From positions 5,146,001 through 5,210,000 of the forward strand of contig NZ_CP068595.1 of assembly GCF_016772475.1 (NCBI RefSeq): 64,000 nucleotides of DNA. Direction: 5' to 3'. This DNA is from Paenibacillus sonchi (GTDB lineage Bacteria; Bacillota; Bacilli; Paenibacillales; Paenibacillaceae). The notes under the pieces were generated by a model. The model did no database searches and had not been told where the DNA came from. It saw only the letters and a list, made by a program, of their open reading frames with translations. Position numbers and translations under genes: made by a program. Shown piece after piece: positions 18,820-27,320 of this stretch (positions are counted from its first letter, which is position 1; each line of letters opens with the position of its first letter).

Positions 18820-18839
18820 AGCACCTATCGATAGGCGCT
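18820..18839. promoter_or_regulatory. Palindrome in front of asd
   Basis: CCTATCGATAGG is a perfect 12-bp palindrome, extended by AGC and GCT on the outside after one mismatched base. It ends 5 bases before the ribosome site of asd, so it could be an operator or an mRNA hairpin that shields the start. No known motif matches. Confidence 0.4.
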
Positions 18840-18856
18840 GCTTGAAAGGAAATGAA

Positions 18857-19948
18857 ATGCTTATGTCAAGTAAGTTGAGAGCGGGTATCGTCGGGGGTAC
18901 CGGTATGGTGGGCCAGCGTTTTATTGCACTGCTTGAGAATCATCCATGGTTTCAGGTGACGGCTATTGCTGCAAGTGCAAACTCGGCAGGCAAGACTTAT
19001 GAAGAATCGGTCAAAAACAGATGGAAGCTGTCCACTCCAATGCCAGAAGCCGTCAAAAGCATTATGGTTCAGGATGCCTCCAAGGTGGAGGAAGTGGCTA
19101 AGGACGTCGATCTGATTTTCTGTGCCGTTGATATGAAAAAGGAAGAAATTAAGGCGCTGGAAGAAGCCTATGCGCGCACAGGAACTCCAGTCATTTCGAA
19201 TAACTCGGCGCACCGCTGGACGCCTGATGTTCCTATGGTGATCCCTGAGATCAACCCGGAGCATCTGGAAGTGATCGCCCAGCAGCGTAAACGTCTGGGT
19301 ACGGAAACCGGCTTTATCGCCGTGAAGCCCAACTGCTCGATTCAGAGCTACATGCCTACATTGCATGCGCTTCAGGATTTCAAGCCTTCGAAGGTTGTAG
19401 TTACAACCTACCAGGCGATTTCCGGGGCAGGCAAGACGTTTGCCGATTGGCCGGAAATGGTCGATAATGTTATCCCTTATATTGGCGGCGAAGAAGAGAA
19501 GAGCGAGCAGGAGCCGCTGCGGATCTGGGGCAATGTGACGGATGAAGGCATCGTAAAAAGCGAGCAGCCTGTCATTACGACCCAGTGTATCCGTGTGCCG
19601 GTTGCTGACGGCCACATGGCCGCTGTGTTCGCTTCCTTTGAGCAGAAACCGTCCAAGGAAGAGATTCTGGAACGCTGGAACAGCTTTCAGGGCCGTCCGC
19701 AGGCGCTCGGCCTGCCAAGCGCCCCTAAGCAGTTCATTACCTATTTCGCAGAGGAAAACCGTCCGCAGACGCAGCTGGACCGCGACATCGAGAACGGCAT
19801 GGGCATTTCGGCCGGCAGACTCCGCGAGGATTCGCTGTATGATTATAAATTTGTCAGCCTGTCCCACAATACGGTAAGAGGCGCCGCCGGCGGCGCGGTG
19901 CTGATCGCCGAGCTGCTCAAAGCTGAAGGATATATCCAGCCGAAATAA
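18857..19948 (+). CDS. asd: Aspartate-semialdehyde dehydrogenase, archaeal/fungal-type
   Basis: About 363 residues. The N-terminal NADP site is AGIVGGTGMVGQRF and the catalytic Cys is C160 in VKPNCSIQSY. The sequence pattern, such as NNSAHRWTPDVPMVIPEIN, follows the archaeal/fungal branch rather than the typical bacterial Asd. The enzyme reduces aspartyl phosphate to the semialdehyde for Lys, Thr, Met and diaminopimelate synthesis. AAAGGA at 18845-18850 suits the ATG at 18857; TTG at 18842 and ATG at 18863 are in frame too. It seems to be transcribed alone, with a palindrome just upstream and a strong hairpin downstream. Confidence 0.9.
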   Translation: MLMSSKLRAGIVGGTGMVGQRFIALLENHPWFQVTAIAASANSAGKTYEESVKNRWKLSTPMPEAVKSIMVQDASKVEEVAKDVDLIFCAVDMKKEEIKALEEAYARTGTPVISNNSAHRWTPDVPMVIPEINPEHLEVIAQQRKRLGTETGFIAVKPNCSIQSYMPTLHALQDFKPSKVVVTTYQAISGAGKTFADWPEMVDNVIPYIGGEEEKSEQEPLRIWGNVTDEGIVKSEQPVITTQCIRVPVADGHMAAVFASFEQKPSKEEILERWNSFQGRPQALGLPSAPKQFITYFAEENRPQTQLDRDIENGMGISAGRLREDSLYDYKFVSLSHNTVRGAAGGAVLIAELLKAEGYIQPK

Positions 19949-19971
19949 TTCCGCATAAATATTGGGCTAAG

Positions 19972-20006
19972 CAACAGCCTGCCGGAGGATCTCCGGCAGG
20001 CTGTTG
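19972..20006 (+). terminator. Very stable hairpin after asd, without a T tract
   Basis: A perfect 16-bp stem (CAACAGCCTGCCGGAG and its complement) closes on a 3-base loop. It lacks a run of T, so it may protect the 3' end of the mRNA or end transcription inefficiently. Confidence 0.55.
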
Positions 20007-20089
20007 GCGTATGAACCTGACATATTGTGCATGAAATGGTAAGATAGATGAAGGCAAGCCGAATACTAAATACCGGGTGGAGTGATCAA

Positions 20090-20266
20090 GTGGCAAAAAG
20101 TAAAGGCGGCGGCACAGGCAGAGGCACAGGGAGCAAAGGCTGGACCCGCTGGAACAAAACGGCTAAGCCTGTGAAGGCGGCCAAAGGTAGACCTGCCGGG
20201 GGACCTGGCGGCAAAAGAGCCGCGGCAAAGGGCGGCAGTGCACGACAAACCGGGAGCAGCAAGTAA
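20090..20266 (+). CDS. Small basic Gly/Lys-rich protein
   Basis: The start is taken as GTG at 20090 because GGGTGGAG lies 7 bases upstream; the in-frame ATG at 20048 has no ribosome site. The 58-residue product is nearly all Gly, Lys, Ala, Arg and Ser, with one SKGWTRWNK patch, and is likely disordered and nucleic-acid binding. It precedes an rRNA pseudouridine synthase gene by about 107 bases. I do not recognise a family. Small proteins of this composition occur in Paenibacillus genomes, but the coding call rests on the start region and composition. Confidence 0.5.
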   Translation: MAKSKGGGTGRGTGSKGWTRWNKTAKPVKAAKGRPAGGPGGKRAAAKGGSARQTGSSK

Positions 20267-20373
20267 ACAGCCGGTTGCTCATAGATCATCATCCAATGGC
20301 ATCTGATTTGGACCTGTAGGGATAACACGCGCCGGTCAGATGTTGTTCAATAAGCAAGAGAGCGGAGCCTGTC

Positions 20374-21078
20374 ATGAGAATCAACAAGTACATAAGCGAG
20401 AGCGGGCTTTATCCGCGCCGGGAGACCGACAGATTCATTGCTGCCGGGCGGATTACGATCAATGGGCAGCCTTGTACAAAAGGTGCGCAAGTGGAGCCGG
20501 GGGACCTTGTAGCCGTCGACGGAGAGCCGGTCACAATGGTCACAAAAAAGCTGGTATATCTGGCACTTAACAAGCCTGCAGGCATTACCTGCACATCCTC
20601 CCGTGAGGTAGAAGGGAATATTATTGATTTTGTGGGATACCCGTCCCGGATTTTTGCGGTGGGCAGGCTCGATAAATATTCGGAAGGCCTGATCCTTCTC
20701 ACCAATGACGGCTCCATCGTGAACCGGATGATGCATGCAGAGAACGGGCATGAGAAGGAATACTTGGTTGCCGTAGACAAACCTGTGACGGATGAGTTTT
20801 TGCACAGGATGGCTGCCGGCGTGGATATCCTGGGCACCCGGACTCTGCCATGCGAGACGGGCAGGCTCAGCGATACTGAATTTCGGATTGTGCTCAAGCA
20901 AGGGTTGAATCTGCAAATCCGCCGGATGTGCAAGGAGCTGGGTTACCGGGTGCTCCGGCTGGAGCGGATCAGGATTATGAATATTGTACTGAGCGGGCTG
21001 GAGAGAGGGCAGTGGAGGCATCTGGAGCAGGCCGAACTGGCGGGACTTTTTGCATTGTTAAACCATTCTGAAGATTAG
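20374..21078 (+). CDS. rluF: Pseudouridine synthase, RluF-type (RsuA family)
   Basis: A 234-residue protein with an N-terminal S4 RNA-binding domain (about residues 1-50, MRINKYISESGLYPRRETDR) and a catalytic domain with Asp100 in GRLDKYSEG. The segments NKPAGI, HEKEYLVAVDKPVTDEF, GVDILGT and LNLQIRRMCKELGY follow E. coli RluF, which converts U2604 of 23S rRNA to pseudouridine. A weak ribosome site (GAGCGGAG) precedes the ATG. The lipoprotein gene follows 33 bases later and may be co-transcribed. Confidence 0.88.
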   Translation: MRINKYISESGLYPRRETDRFIAAGRITINGQPCTKGAQVEPGDLVAVDGEPVTMVTKKLVYLALNKPAGITCTSSREVEGNIIDFVGYPSRIFAVGRLDKYSEGLILLTNDGSIVNRMMHAENGHEKEYLVAVDKPVTDEFLHRMAAGVDILGTRTLPCETGRLSDTEFRIVLKQGLNLQIRRMCKELGYRVLRLERIRIMNIVLSGLERGQWRHLEQAELAGLFALLNHSED

Positions 21079-21111
21079 TAAATATAGAAATGTTGGAGGA
21101 GGACTGCGCAC

Positions 21112-22071
21112 ATGCGGATTGTCAGTATTTTGGTCATTTTATTGGTTCTTGCCGGTTGTTCATCAAATGGAGGTACAGGGGATTCCGGCAATACAAACTC
21201 GAACGAAGCTACTGCGGCTGCTGAATTGGCATCACCCTCGCCGCTGGCCTCACCGGCTGTAACGTCACTTCCCTCTCCGGAAGGTTCTGCTGCGGCAGCT
21301 TCCCGGATTGAGGATCAATATAAGGGGTTTGTTCACAAAGACTCTATTGCGCTTAAGAATGACAACTACGAGATTTACTACTGGAACAGCGGTGAATTCA
21401 ACTACACGCAGTTTGTGGTTGCCAAGAACGGTGAGATCCTTTTTGACAGTAAAGCGAAGGGTTTGGTTTTTGAAGGAGGGTACAGCTTTGATGAGGCCAA
21501 GAAGGTTTGGGCAGAAGCGCTACTGCAAAATGACCGGCCGACGCTGTTGTTCAGCCTGGCGGACAACCGGCCGGAATCGGCATTTATTGTTCTTGAGGAA
21601 ATAAGCGGTGTGCTGCAGGTTACTGTACATGATAATGTTCTGCTGAAATATGAGGATGCCGATCAGGACGGCAAGCTGGAGCTGTTAGCCAGCCCTTATT
21701 CCGGCCAGATGCCGCTGGGTCCTGCTTTATTTGCGGTTTATGAACTCAAGGATAACCAATATGTCCCGGACACCGCCAGAACACTGCAATATTATAAAGA
21801 CCAGCTGCCGCTGAAGGAACAGAATTATAAGTCAGCCCCCACAGAAAATAATTATGAGGCATTGATCGATGTTTATCTGCTCCTGGACCGGCTGGATGAA
21901 GCTCAGGCGAAATTCCCCGAGTTCTATAAGTGGGCGGGACAAACGGCTGGAGACGGCGGATTTGTGGACACCTACAGCCAGCTAATCCAAAATGGTTCAT
22001 ACGAACCGGTTAACGGATGGATGGATAAACTCAAACCTCTGGAACACGGCCTTACCCATATACCTAAGTAA
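21112..22071 (+). CDS. Lipoprotein of unknown function
   Basis: A 319-residue protein with a lipoprotein signal: hydrophobic MRIVSILVILLVL and lipobox LAGC (Cys15). A disordered Ser/Pro/Ala/Thr linker (about residues 18-65) tethers the folded part. One stretch, YEDADQDGKLELL, resembles an EF-hand or dockerin-like Asp-rich loop. It would be anchored to the outer face of the membrane. GGAGGAGG precedes the ATG. No family was recognised. A terminator shared with the convergent ABC gene follows. Confidence 0.75.
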   Translation: MRIVSILVILLVLAGCSSNGGTGDSGNTNSNEATAAAELASPSPLASPAVTSLPSPEGSAAAASRIEDQYKGFVHKDSIALKNDNYEIYYWNSGEFNYTQFVVAKNGEILFDSKAKGLVFEGGYSFDEAKKVWAEALLQNDRPTLLFSLADNRPESAFIVLEEISGVLQVTVHDNVLLKYEDADQDGKLELLASPYSGQMPLGPALFAVYELKDNQYVPDTARTLQYYKDQLPLKEQNYKSAPTENNYEALIDVYLLLDRLDEAQAKFPEFYKWAGQTAGDGGFVDTYSQLIQNGSYEPVNGWMDKLKPLEHGLTHIPK

Positions 22072-22073
22072 AA

Positions 22074-22124
22074 GAAAATCCGTATTGTGCCGCTCCCTGC
22101 ATTGGCACAATGCGGATTTTTTTT
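22074..22124. terminator. Bidirectional terminator between lipoprotein and ABC exporter genes
   Basis: AAAATCCG-TATTGTGCC pairs with GGCACAAT-GCGGATTTT around a short loop, followed by eight T on the plus strand and flanked by A-rich sequence for the minus strand. It separates the convergent genes. Confidence 0.85.
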
Positions 22125-22137
22125 GGATGCAGACTTA

Positions 22138-23955
22138 TTAAGTCAACACCTTGGGCTCGTACTGCTTGTCGTATAAATCCCTGTATACCCCATGCTGTTC
22201 AAGAAGCGACTGATGCGTCCCTGCCTCGACAATGGTCCCGGCCTGCACGACGAGAATCTGGTCCGCCGCCATGATGGTGGAGAGTCGATGGGCGATCACG
22301 ATGCTTGTCTTGCCCTGGAGCAGGGTATGCATAGCTTGCTGGATATAATATTCCGAGGCAGTATCGAGGGAAGAGGTAGCTTCATCCATGATGATGACCG
22401 GCGGATTCTTCAGCAGTACACGGGCGATGGAGATCCGCTGCTTCTCGCCTCCGGACAGCTTGACGCCCCGGTTGCCCACCACGGTGTCATACCCGTCAGG
22501 CAGACTCATAATAAAATCATGGATATATGCAGCCTGGCAGACGGTAATGATCCGGTCTTCGCTGGCTCCGGGGTCTGCGTACATCAGATTCTCCCGGATC
22601 GTCCCGTTGAACAGATAAGTGTCCTGCGTCACCAGGCCGATCTGCGCACGAAGAGATTCCAGTGTGAAGTCCCGGATATTGCTGCCCCCAATTGTGATGG
22701 CACCCGAATCCGTTTCATAGAGGCGCGGGATGAGATTGGTAATGGTTGTTTTGCCCGCTCCGCTGGGGCCGACCAGCGCGGTGAGGGTGCCGGCAGCGGC
22801 AGTGAACGAGATTCCGTGCAGCGCTGTTTTATCCGCCTGATAGGCAAAAGAAACCTCATGAAACGTGATATCTCTGCCCTCAGCGCTGATGAACCGGGCT
22901 TCCGGCTGATCGACAATCAGCGGCTTCATATCGAAATAATCAAAAATCCGCTCAAACAGCGCTGCTGAGCGCTTGATCTCTACATACAGGTTGGTCATCT
23001 GCATCACAGGACCGTACAGCCTGCCGAGCAGGGCGACAAAGGCTACGATGGCCCCTATAGACAGCTCCCCATGGATGAACAGATACCCGCCATACAAGTA
23101 AATCAGAAGCGGACCGATACTGGTGAACGTGGACAGAACCATCATGAACCAGCGGCCGGCCATCGATTGCCGGATTTGCAGGCTGGTGGCTTCCGAGTTG
23201 ACTGTCTGGAATTTGGTATACTCCGCAGATTCTTTCGTGAACAGCTTCATAAGCAGATACCCGCTGATGCTGAGCGTTTCCTGGACGATCTGATTCTGCT
23301 CAGAGATTTTCTCCTGGGTCTGCTTGGCCAGCTTCCAGCTGAGATTGCCCATCTTGCGTGTAGGAACTACGAACAAAGGAATCACAAAGATTCCCAGCAG
23401 AGCCAGCTTCCAGTTCATAATGAACAACGTTACCGCCGTGGAGACCAGAATGAACAGATTGCTGGCAAAATTGACCACGGTGCTGCTGAACACACCCTGG
23501 ACTCCCGAAATATCGCTGGTCATCCGCGTGATCACTTCACCCTGCTGGACCCCGGAGTAGAACTGCAGCGGCATCTTTTGCAGATGGCGGTACATCTGAT
23601 TTTTCATATCGTAGACAATGTGCAGCGAGATAAAGGAATTCAAATAATTCTGCAGCACGCCCAGCAATCCGGATACGACCGTTGTTCCCAGTGAAGCAAG
23701 CACAAGCAGAACAAGCAACCGGAAATTTTTATCCGGCAGAGCCTGGTCGATAATCTGCTGAATAAACAAGGGCGGCAGCAGGCCAAGGACAGCAGACACA
23801 ATCAGCACCGCCATCACGAGCAGCGTCTGCTTCCAGTAAGGAATGAAATATCCGGCTATGCGCAGCAATAGCGCTTTGCTCAGATTAGTTTTTTTGTTCT
23901 CATCGTCGAATTTTAAGCGGCCATGACCGCCGTTCGTTCCAAAACCTTGGGACAT
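22138..23955 (-). CDS. ABC exporter, fused permease and ATPase (MsbA/BmrA-like)
   Basis: A 605-residue half-transporter. About residues 25-330 form six membrane helices (type 1 exporter domain); the ATPase domain follows with Walker A GPSGAGKTT, the signature LSGGEKQRISIAR, Walker B VIIMDEATSSLD and the switch His in IVIAHRLSTI. It works as a homodimer and exports lipids, drugs or peptides. It lies 22 bases downstream of a MarR-type repressor gene in the same direction, the usual layout for an inducible multidrug exporter. No partner half-transporter is seen. Confidence 0.9.
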   Translation of the reverse strand: MSQGFGTNGGHGRLKFDDENKKTNLSKALLLRIAGYFIPYWKQTLLVMAVLIVSAVLGLLPPLFIQQIIDQALPDKNFRLLVLLVLASLGTTVVSGLLGVLQNYLNSFISLHIVYDMKNQMYRHLQKMPLQFYSGVQQGEVITRMTSDISGVQGVFSSTVVNFASNLFILVSTAVTLFIMNWKLALLGIFVIPLFVVPTRKMGNLSWKLAKQTQEKISEQNQIVQETLSISGYLLMKLFTKESAEYTKFQTVNSEATSLQIRQSMAGRWFMMVLSTFTSIGPLLIYLYGGYLFIHGELSIGAIVAFVALLGRLYGPVMQMTNLYVEIKRSAALFERIFDYFDMKPLIVDQPEARFISAEGRDITFHEVSFAYQADKTALHGISFTAAAGTLTALVGPSGAGKTTITNLIPRLYETDSGAITIGGSNIRDFTLESLRAQIGLVTQDTYLFNGTIRENLMYADPGASEDRIITVCQAAYIHDFIMSLPDGYDTVVGNRGVKLSGGEKQRISIARVLLKNPPVIIMDEATSSLDTASEYYIQQAMHTLLQGKTSIVIAHRLSTIMAADQILVVQAGTIVEAGTHQSLLEQHGVYRDLYDKQYEPKVLT

Positions 23956-23977
23956 CCTATCACCGGCTTCTATAGAT

Positions 23978-24415
23978 TTAGGGGTTCAGATGCAGCAGCA
24001 GCAGCTTGTTCATGTGAATCAGCTGTTCCAGCTCCTGCGCCGAGAATTGCTCCAGAGCTTCTCCCAGCACCTTATGGGACCAAGCTTCCTCGTTATAACG
24101 GAGGCATAACGCCTCGCCTTCTTCCGTGAGATACAGCCTTGTCTCCCTGCGGTCCAGCTCGGAAACTGAACGGGTGACCAGCTCCTTAAGCGCGAGGGCG
24201 TCGATTTGCAGACTGACCCGGCTTTTATTGAACACCAGGCGTTCTGTAACCTCTTTCTGGGTCTGCCCGGGGTGCTGCCTCAGGAAATTCAGAATGCCGA
24301 TCTGATGAACAGTCAGCCCAAGGTTAGCCGCACTTTGATGAGCGAGCCGCTTAAGCTGACGGGCTACTGCAAAAAACGACTGATACACTTCTATGGTTTG
24401 TTCCCGATCCGCCAT
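23978..24415 (-). CDS. MarR-family transcriptional regulator
   Basis: A 145-residue winged-helix protein. The recognition region is HQIGILNFLRQHPGQTQKEVTERLVFNKSR in outline (about residues 36-65) and the wing is SELDRRETRLYLTEEG. MarR proteins bind short inverted repeats as dimers and let go on binding small phenolics or oxidants. It heads a two-gene unit with the ABC exporter and probably represses it and itself; a candidate operator lies just upstream. The ribosome site is GGAAGG. Confidence 0.9.
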   Translation of the reverse strand: MADREQTIEVYQSFFAVARQLKRLAHQSAANLGLTVHQIGILNFLRQHPGQTQKEVTERLVFNKSRVSLQIDALALKELVTRSVSELDRRETRLYLTEEGEALCLRYNEEAWSHKVLGEALEQFSAQELEQLIHMNKLLLLHLNP

Positions 24416-24440
24416 GCTGCACCTTCCTTTGATAAAAAAG

Positions 24441-24470
24441 TTACTTCTGTAAACTGTTTATAAAGTAAAC
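24441..24470. promoter_or_regulatory. Candidate MarR operator
   Basis: GTTTATAAAGTAAAC (24456-24470) has arms GTTTA and TAAAC with a 5-base centre, and a second TTAC...GTAAAC copy lies beside it (24441-24454). Both are within 60 bases of the marR start. Assignment is by position. Confidence 0.45.
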
Positions 24471-24577
24471 TAATCAGGCGGCTATGTCAAGGCTGTATAA
24501 TATTGACTAAGCTGCGTGCAGGTTTATGATTGGTAAGTATGCAGGGCAGATGACCATAGAGAGGGAGGGAGTACATA

Positions 24578-24857
24578 ATGAAAATAGAAACGCATGGCGC
24601 ATCAGGCGGAATTTGGCATAGGCGTGCTTCAGGAATACTGGGGGCTTGGCATAGGCAGCCATATGCTGTCGGCAGCTATTGCCTGGGCTGCGGCCTGCGG
24701 CCTCCGCAAACTGACTTTAAACGTCCTGGAAACCAACAGGAACGCGATCGCATTGTACCGGAAGCTGGGGTTTACAGAGGAAGGTCTTCTGAAGAACGAC
24801 AAGCTGCTGTCTGACGGAAAGTACTACAACACCGTTGCGATGGGCAGATGGCGCTGA
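24578..24857 (+). pseudogene. GNAT acetyltransferase remnant
   Basis: A good ribosome site and ATG at 24578 begin a frame that loses sense after about five codons. From 24594 a second frame gives the C-terminal half of a GNAT enzyme: AEFGIGVLQEYWGLGIGSHM (acetyl-CoA loop), LNVLETNRNAIALYRKLGF and the usual ending. About 70 N-terminal residues are missing and the frames differ, so an internal deletion joined the start of the gene to its second half. The product is unlikely to be active. Confidence 0.75.
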
Positions 24858-24874
24858 GAGGATGTGGACGTCAG

Positions 24875-24917
24875 AAAAAAGCACAGCGCCGTATCGTAAC
24901 CGGCAGCTGTGCTTTTA
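24875..24917 (-). terminator. Terminator of the thi operon
   Basis: AAAGCACAGC pairs with GCTGTGCTTT. On the minus strand the stem is followed by a T run, 25 bases after the thiE stop. Confidence 0.8.
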
Positions 24918-24941
24918 GGTTGTGGGCATCCAGCTTCGCTG

Positions 24942-25598
24942 CTACTGCTGAATCACCCGCAGAAAATTCCGGGCGGCACCACGAATGTCGGCAGCTCCGG
25001 CGATTGCGGAGATCACAGAGATTCCGTCGGCACCCGCCTGGATTACCGGCCGTGCATTGGCCGCTGTGATTCCGCCGATCCCCACAAGTGGAATGGTAAG
25101 TCCGCTGCGGCGCAGCTCCTCAATCACTCCTGTTCCTTGAACCGCTTCAGCATCGTCCTTGGAGGAAGTAGGATACACCGGTCCGACTCCCAGATAATCG
25201 GCACCGTCGGCAATCGCCTGCTGTGCTTCCTTCAGGTTATGGGCGGAGACACCGATGATTTTGTGCGCTCCCAGCCGCTCACGGATGGAACGTGCCGGGG
25301 CATCCTTCTGCCCCACATGTACGCCGTCTGCGTCCAGGGCAACGGCCAGATCAATGTCATCGTTTACGATAAAAGGAATCTTGCGCTCCCGGCACTTCTG
25401 CTGGAGCAGCTGTGCAAGCTCAACATACGCCTGCCCGGTGAAAGCTGTGCTGCCCTTTTCGCGGTACTGGAATAAAGTGATCCCGCCATCCATTGCTTCA
25501 ACGAGTGTCTCCAGTGGAGTTTTCAGGCAGTTCGCACTGCCCATGATGAAGTACAGCTTCAGCAGTCTGCGTACATGTTCGCTGTCCATCCGCTGCAT
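24942..25598 (-). CDS. thiE: Thiamine phosphate synthase
   Basis: A 218-residue TIM-barrel enzyme that joins HMP pyrophosphate with hydroxyethylthiazole phosphate to make thiamine phosphate. Motifs include FQYREKGS, FIVNDDIDLAVALDADGVHV, GVGPVYPTSSK and GIGGI, all of which line the substrate pockets in ThiE. Its ATG overlaps the TAA stop of thiD by one base (TAATG), so the pair is coupled. It is the last gene of the riboswitch-controlled operon. Confidence 0.95.
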   Translation of the reverse strand: MQRMDSEHVRRLLKLYFIMGSANCLKTPLETLVEAMDGGITLFQYREKGSTAFTGQAYVELAQLLQQKCRERKIPFIVNDDIDLAVALDADGVHVGQKDAPARSIRERLGAHKIIGVSAHNLKEAQQAIADGADYLGVGPVYPTSSKDDAEAVQGTGVIEELRRSGLTIPLVGIGGITAANARPVIQAGADGISVISAIAGAADIRGAARNFLRVIQQ

Positions 25599-26428
25599 TA
25601 GCGCTGCCCCCTTAGTCTATTCTGGTAGGCAAAGTGATTCGTCGGGCCGTTTCCGGCACCAATATTGATTCCGTCTTCAATAGCCGCCTGGATAAACGCT
25701 TTGGCAGTATGAACCGCCTCCGGGACCCATTGGCCTTGTGCCAGTCCGGCCGTGAGGGCTGCGGAAAAGGTGCAGCCGGTTCCATGTGTGTGCCTGGTAG
25801 CAATCCGGGGACTCTGCAAATAAATGAACTTCTCACCATCATATAGAAGGTCAGTTACCAGGGCACCTTCCTCATCGTGGCCGCCCTTGAGTACCACATA
25901 TCGCGGTCCCATGGCGTGGACAAGCCTGGCCGCAGCTTCGCGGTCAGCCATGCCGGAAATCTTCATCCCGGTCAGAATTTCCGCTTCAGGGATATTGGGA
26001 GTAATGGCTAAGGACAACGGCAGCAGATCAGCAATTAAAGCCTGAACGGCTTCCTGCTGAAGCAGGGGAGAACCTCCTTTGGCAACCATGACCGGATCGA
26101 TTACCAGCTTAGTCCAGCCATATTGCCGGAATTTTTGGGCAACGGTGCGGATGAGCCCGCTGCTGAACAGCATGCCGGTTTTAACGGCATCGGGTGTAAG
26201 ATCCGCCCCGATGGAATCAAGCTGTGCGGCAACGGCTTCCGCCTCCAGCGGATACACACCCTGGACCCCCAGGGTGTTCTGAGCGGTCACTGCGGTGAGC
26301 GCAGACATGCCGTATACACCCAGCTCCTGAAAGGTTTTGAGATCCGCCTGGATACCGGCGCCGCCTCCGCTGTCAGATCCGGCGACAGTCAAAGCTTTGA
26401 AAACATTAGTCATAGGATGGTTAGTCAT
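25598..26428 (-). CDS. thiD: Hydroxymethylpyrimidine (phosphate) kinase
   Basis: About 276 residues from the ATG at 26428, chosen because AAAGGAG lies 8 bases upstream; the longer frame has no site and would overlap thiM. Ribokinase fold: [18 protein letters not shown] near the N terminus, DPVMVAKGG in the middle and the anion hole [16 protein letters not shown] near the end. It phosphorylates HMP twice. Within the operon it lies between thiM and thiE, giving a full salvage route from HMP and thiazole to thiamine phosphate. Confidence 0.95.
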   Translation of the reverse strand: MTNHPMTNVFKALTVAGSDSGGGAGIQADLKTFQELGVYGMSALTAVTAQNTLGVQGVYPLEAEAVAAQLDSIGADLTPDAVKTGMLFSSGLIRTVAQKFRQYGWTKLVIDPVMVAKGGSPLLQQEAVQALIADLLPLSLAITPNIPEAEILTGMKISGMADREAAARLVHAMGPRYVVLKGGHDEEGALVTDLLYDGEKFIYLQSPRIATRHTHGTGCTFSAALTAGLAQGQWVPEAVHTAKAFIQAAIEDGINIGAGNGPTNHFAYQNRLRGQR

Positions 26429-26456
26429 AGCAGATTCTCCTTTGGCGAAGCTGTGA

Positions 26457-27254
26457 TCATTGTTCCAAGCGCTGTACACGTGAGCGTTCAGCGTATACTT
26501 CCGGAGTCACGAGGGCTAATTGATTCAGAAACTCGGTCTGGAAGCTGCCAACTCCCTGTTGGCGCGTCCGGTTTGCTGCAATTTCAGCGGCAACTCCATA
26601 GAAGGATAGCGCTTCGGCAGCAGCTTCAAGCCAGGCTCCGCCGCTGGCCGCGAGGAACGCACCGACAACTGCACTCAGCAGGCAGCCGGTGCCGGTAACC
26701 CGGGTCAGAACAGGATGTCCGTTGCTGACCACATAGGTGGTGCGGCCATCTGTGACGACATCTTCCTTGCCGGTGATAATAACAACACACTTCAGCTTCA
26801 GCGCGGCTTGCACAGCCAAAGCGGTCACATCGCCGTCGCCGGCTCCGGCATCCACGCCTTTGATGCTCCAGCGCTCGCCGACGACATGGGCCACTTCGGC
26901 GACATTGCCGCGCAGCGCGGTAATCTGCATCTGGCTGACCAGCTTATGGGTAACTTCGGTGCGGTAAGCAGTGGCTCCTGCGCCCACGGGGTCAAGCACG
27001 ACCGGCACGTTATGGCGGTTCGCAGCCTTGCCTGCCAGCAGCATCGATTCAATGGCGTAATCATTCAATGTGCCGATATTCAGCACAACAGCACCAGACA
27101 TGGCGGCGATCTCCGCAACTTCTTCATGCGCGTCAGCCATAAAAGGCGAAGCCCCCAGCGCCAGCAGCCCGTTGGCGCTGAAATTCGCGACTACAATATT
27201 AGTAATGTTGTGCACCAGCGGATTGTTTTCCCGCACTTTGGTTAAGAAAGACAT
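26457..27254 (-). CDS. thiM: Hydroxyethylthiazole kinase
   Basis: A 265-residue ribokinase-like enzyme that phosphorylates hydroxyethylthiazole (THZ). It starts with [23 protein letters not shown] in outline, carries [11 protein letters not shown] and has the anion-hole motif [12 protein letters not shown] strong GAGGAGG precedes the ATG. thiD follows after 28 bases. Together with thiD and thiE it shows salvage of both thiamine halves. Confidence 0.95.
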   Translation of the reverse strand: MSFLTKVRENNPLVHNITNIVVANFSANGLLALGASPFMADAHEEVAEIAAMSGAVVLNIGTLNDYAIESMLLAGKAANRHNVPVVLDPVGAGATAYRTEVTHKLVSQMQITALRGNVAEVAHVVGERWSIKGVDAGAGDGDVTALAVQAALKLKCVVIITGKEDVVTDGRTTYVVSNGHPVLTRVTGTGCLLSAVVGAFLAASGGAWLEAAAEALSFYGVAAEIAANRTRQQGVGSFQTEFLNQLALVTPEVYAERSRVQRLEQ

Positions 27255-27320
27255 GATGATTCCTCCTCAAAAGTAAATGGCTAATCTAAAGTCAATCAAT
27301 TGTATAAAATGCAGCACACC

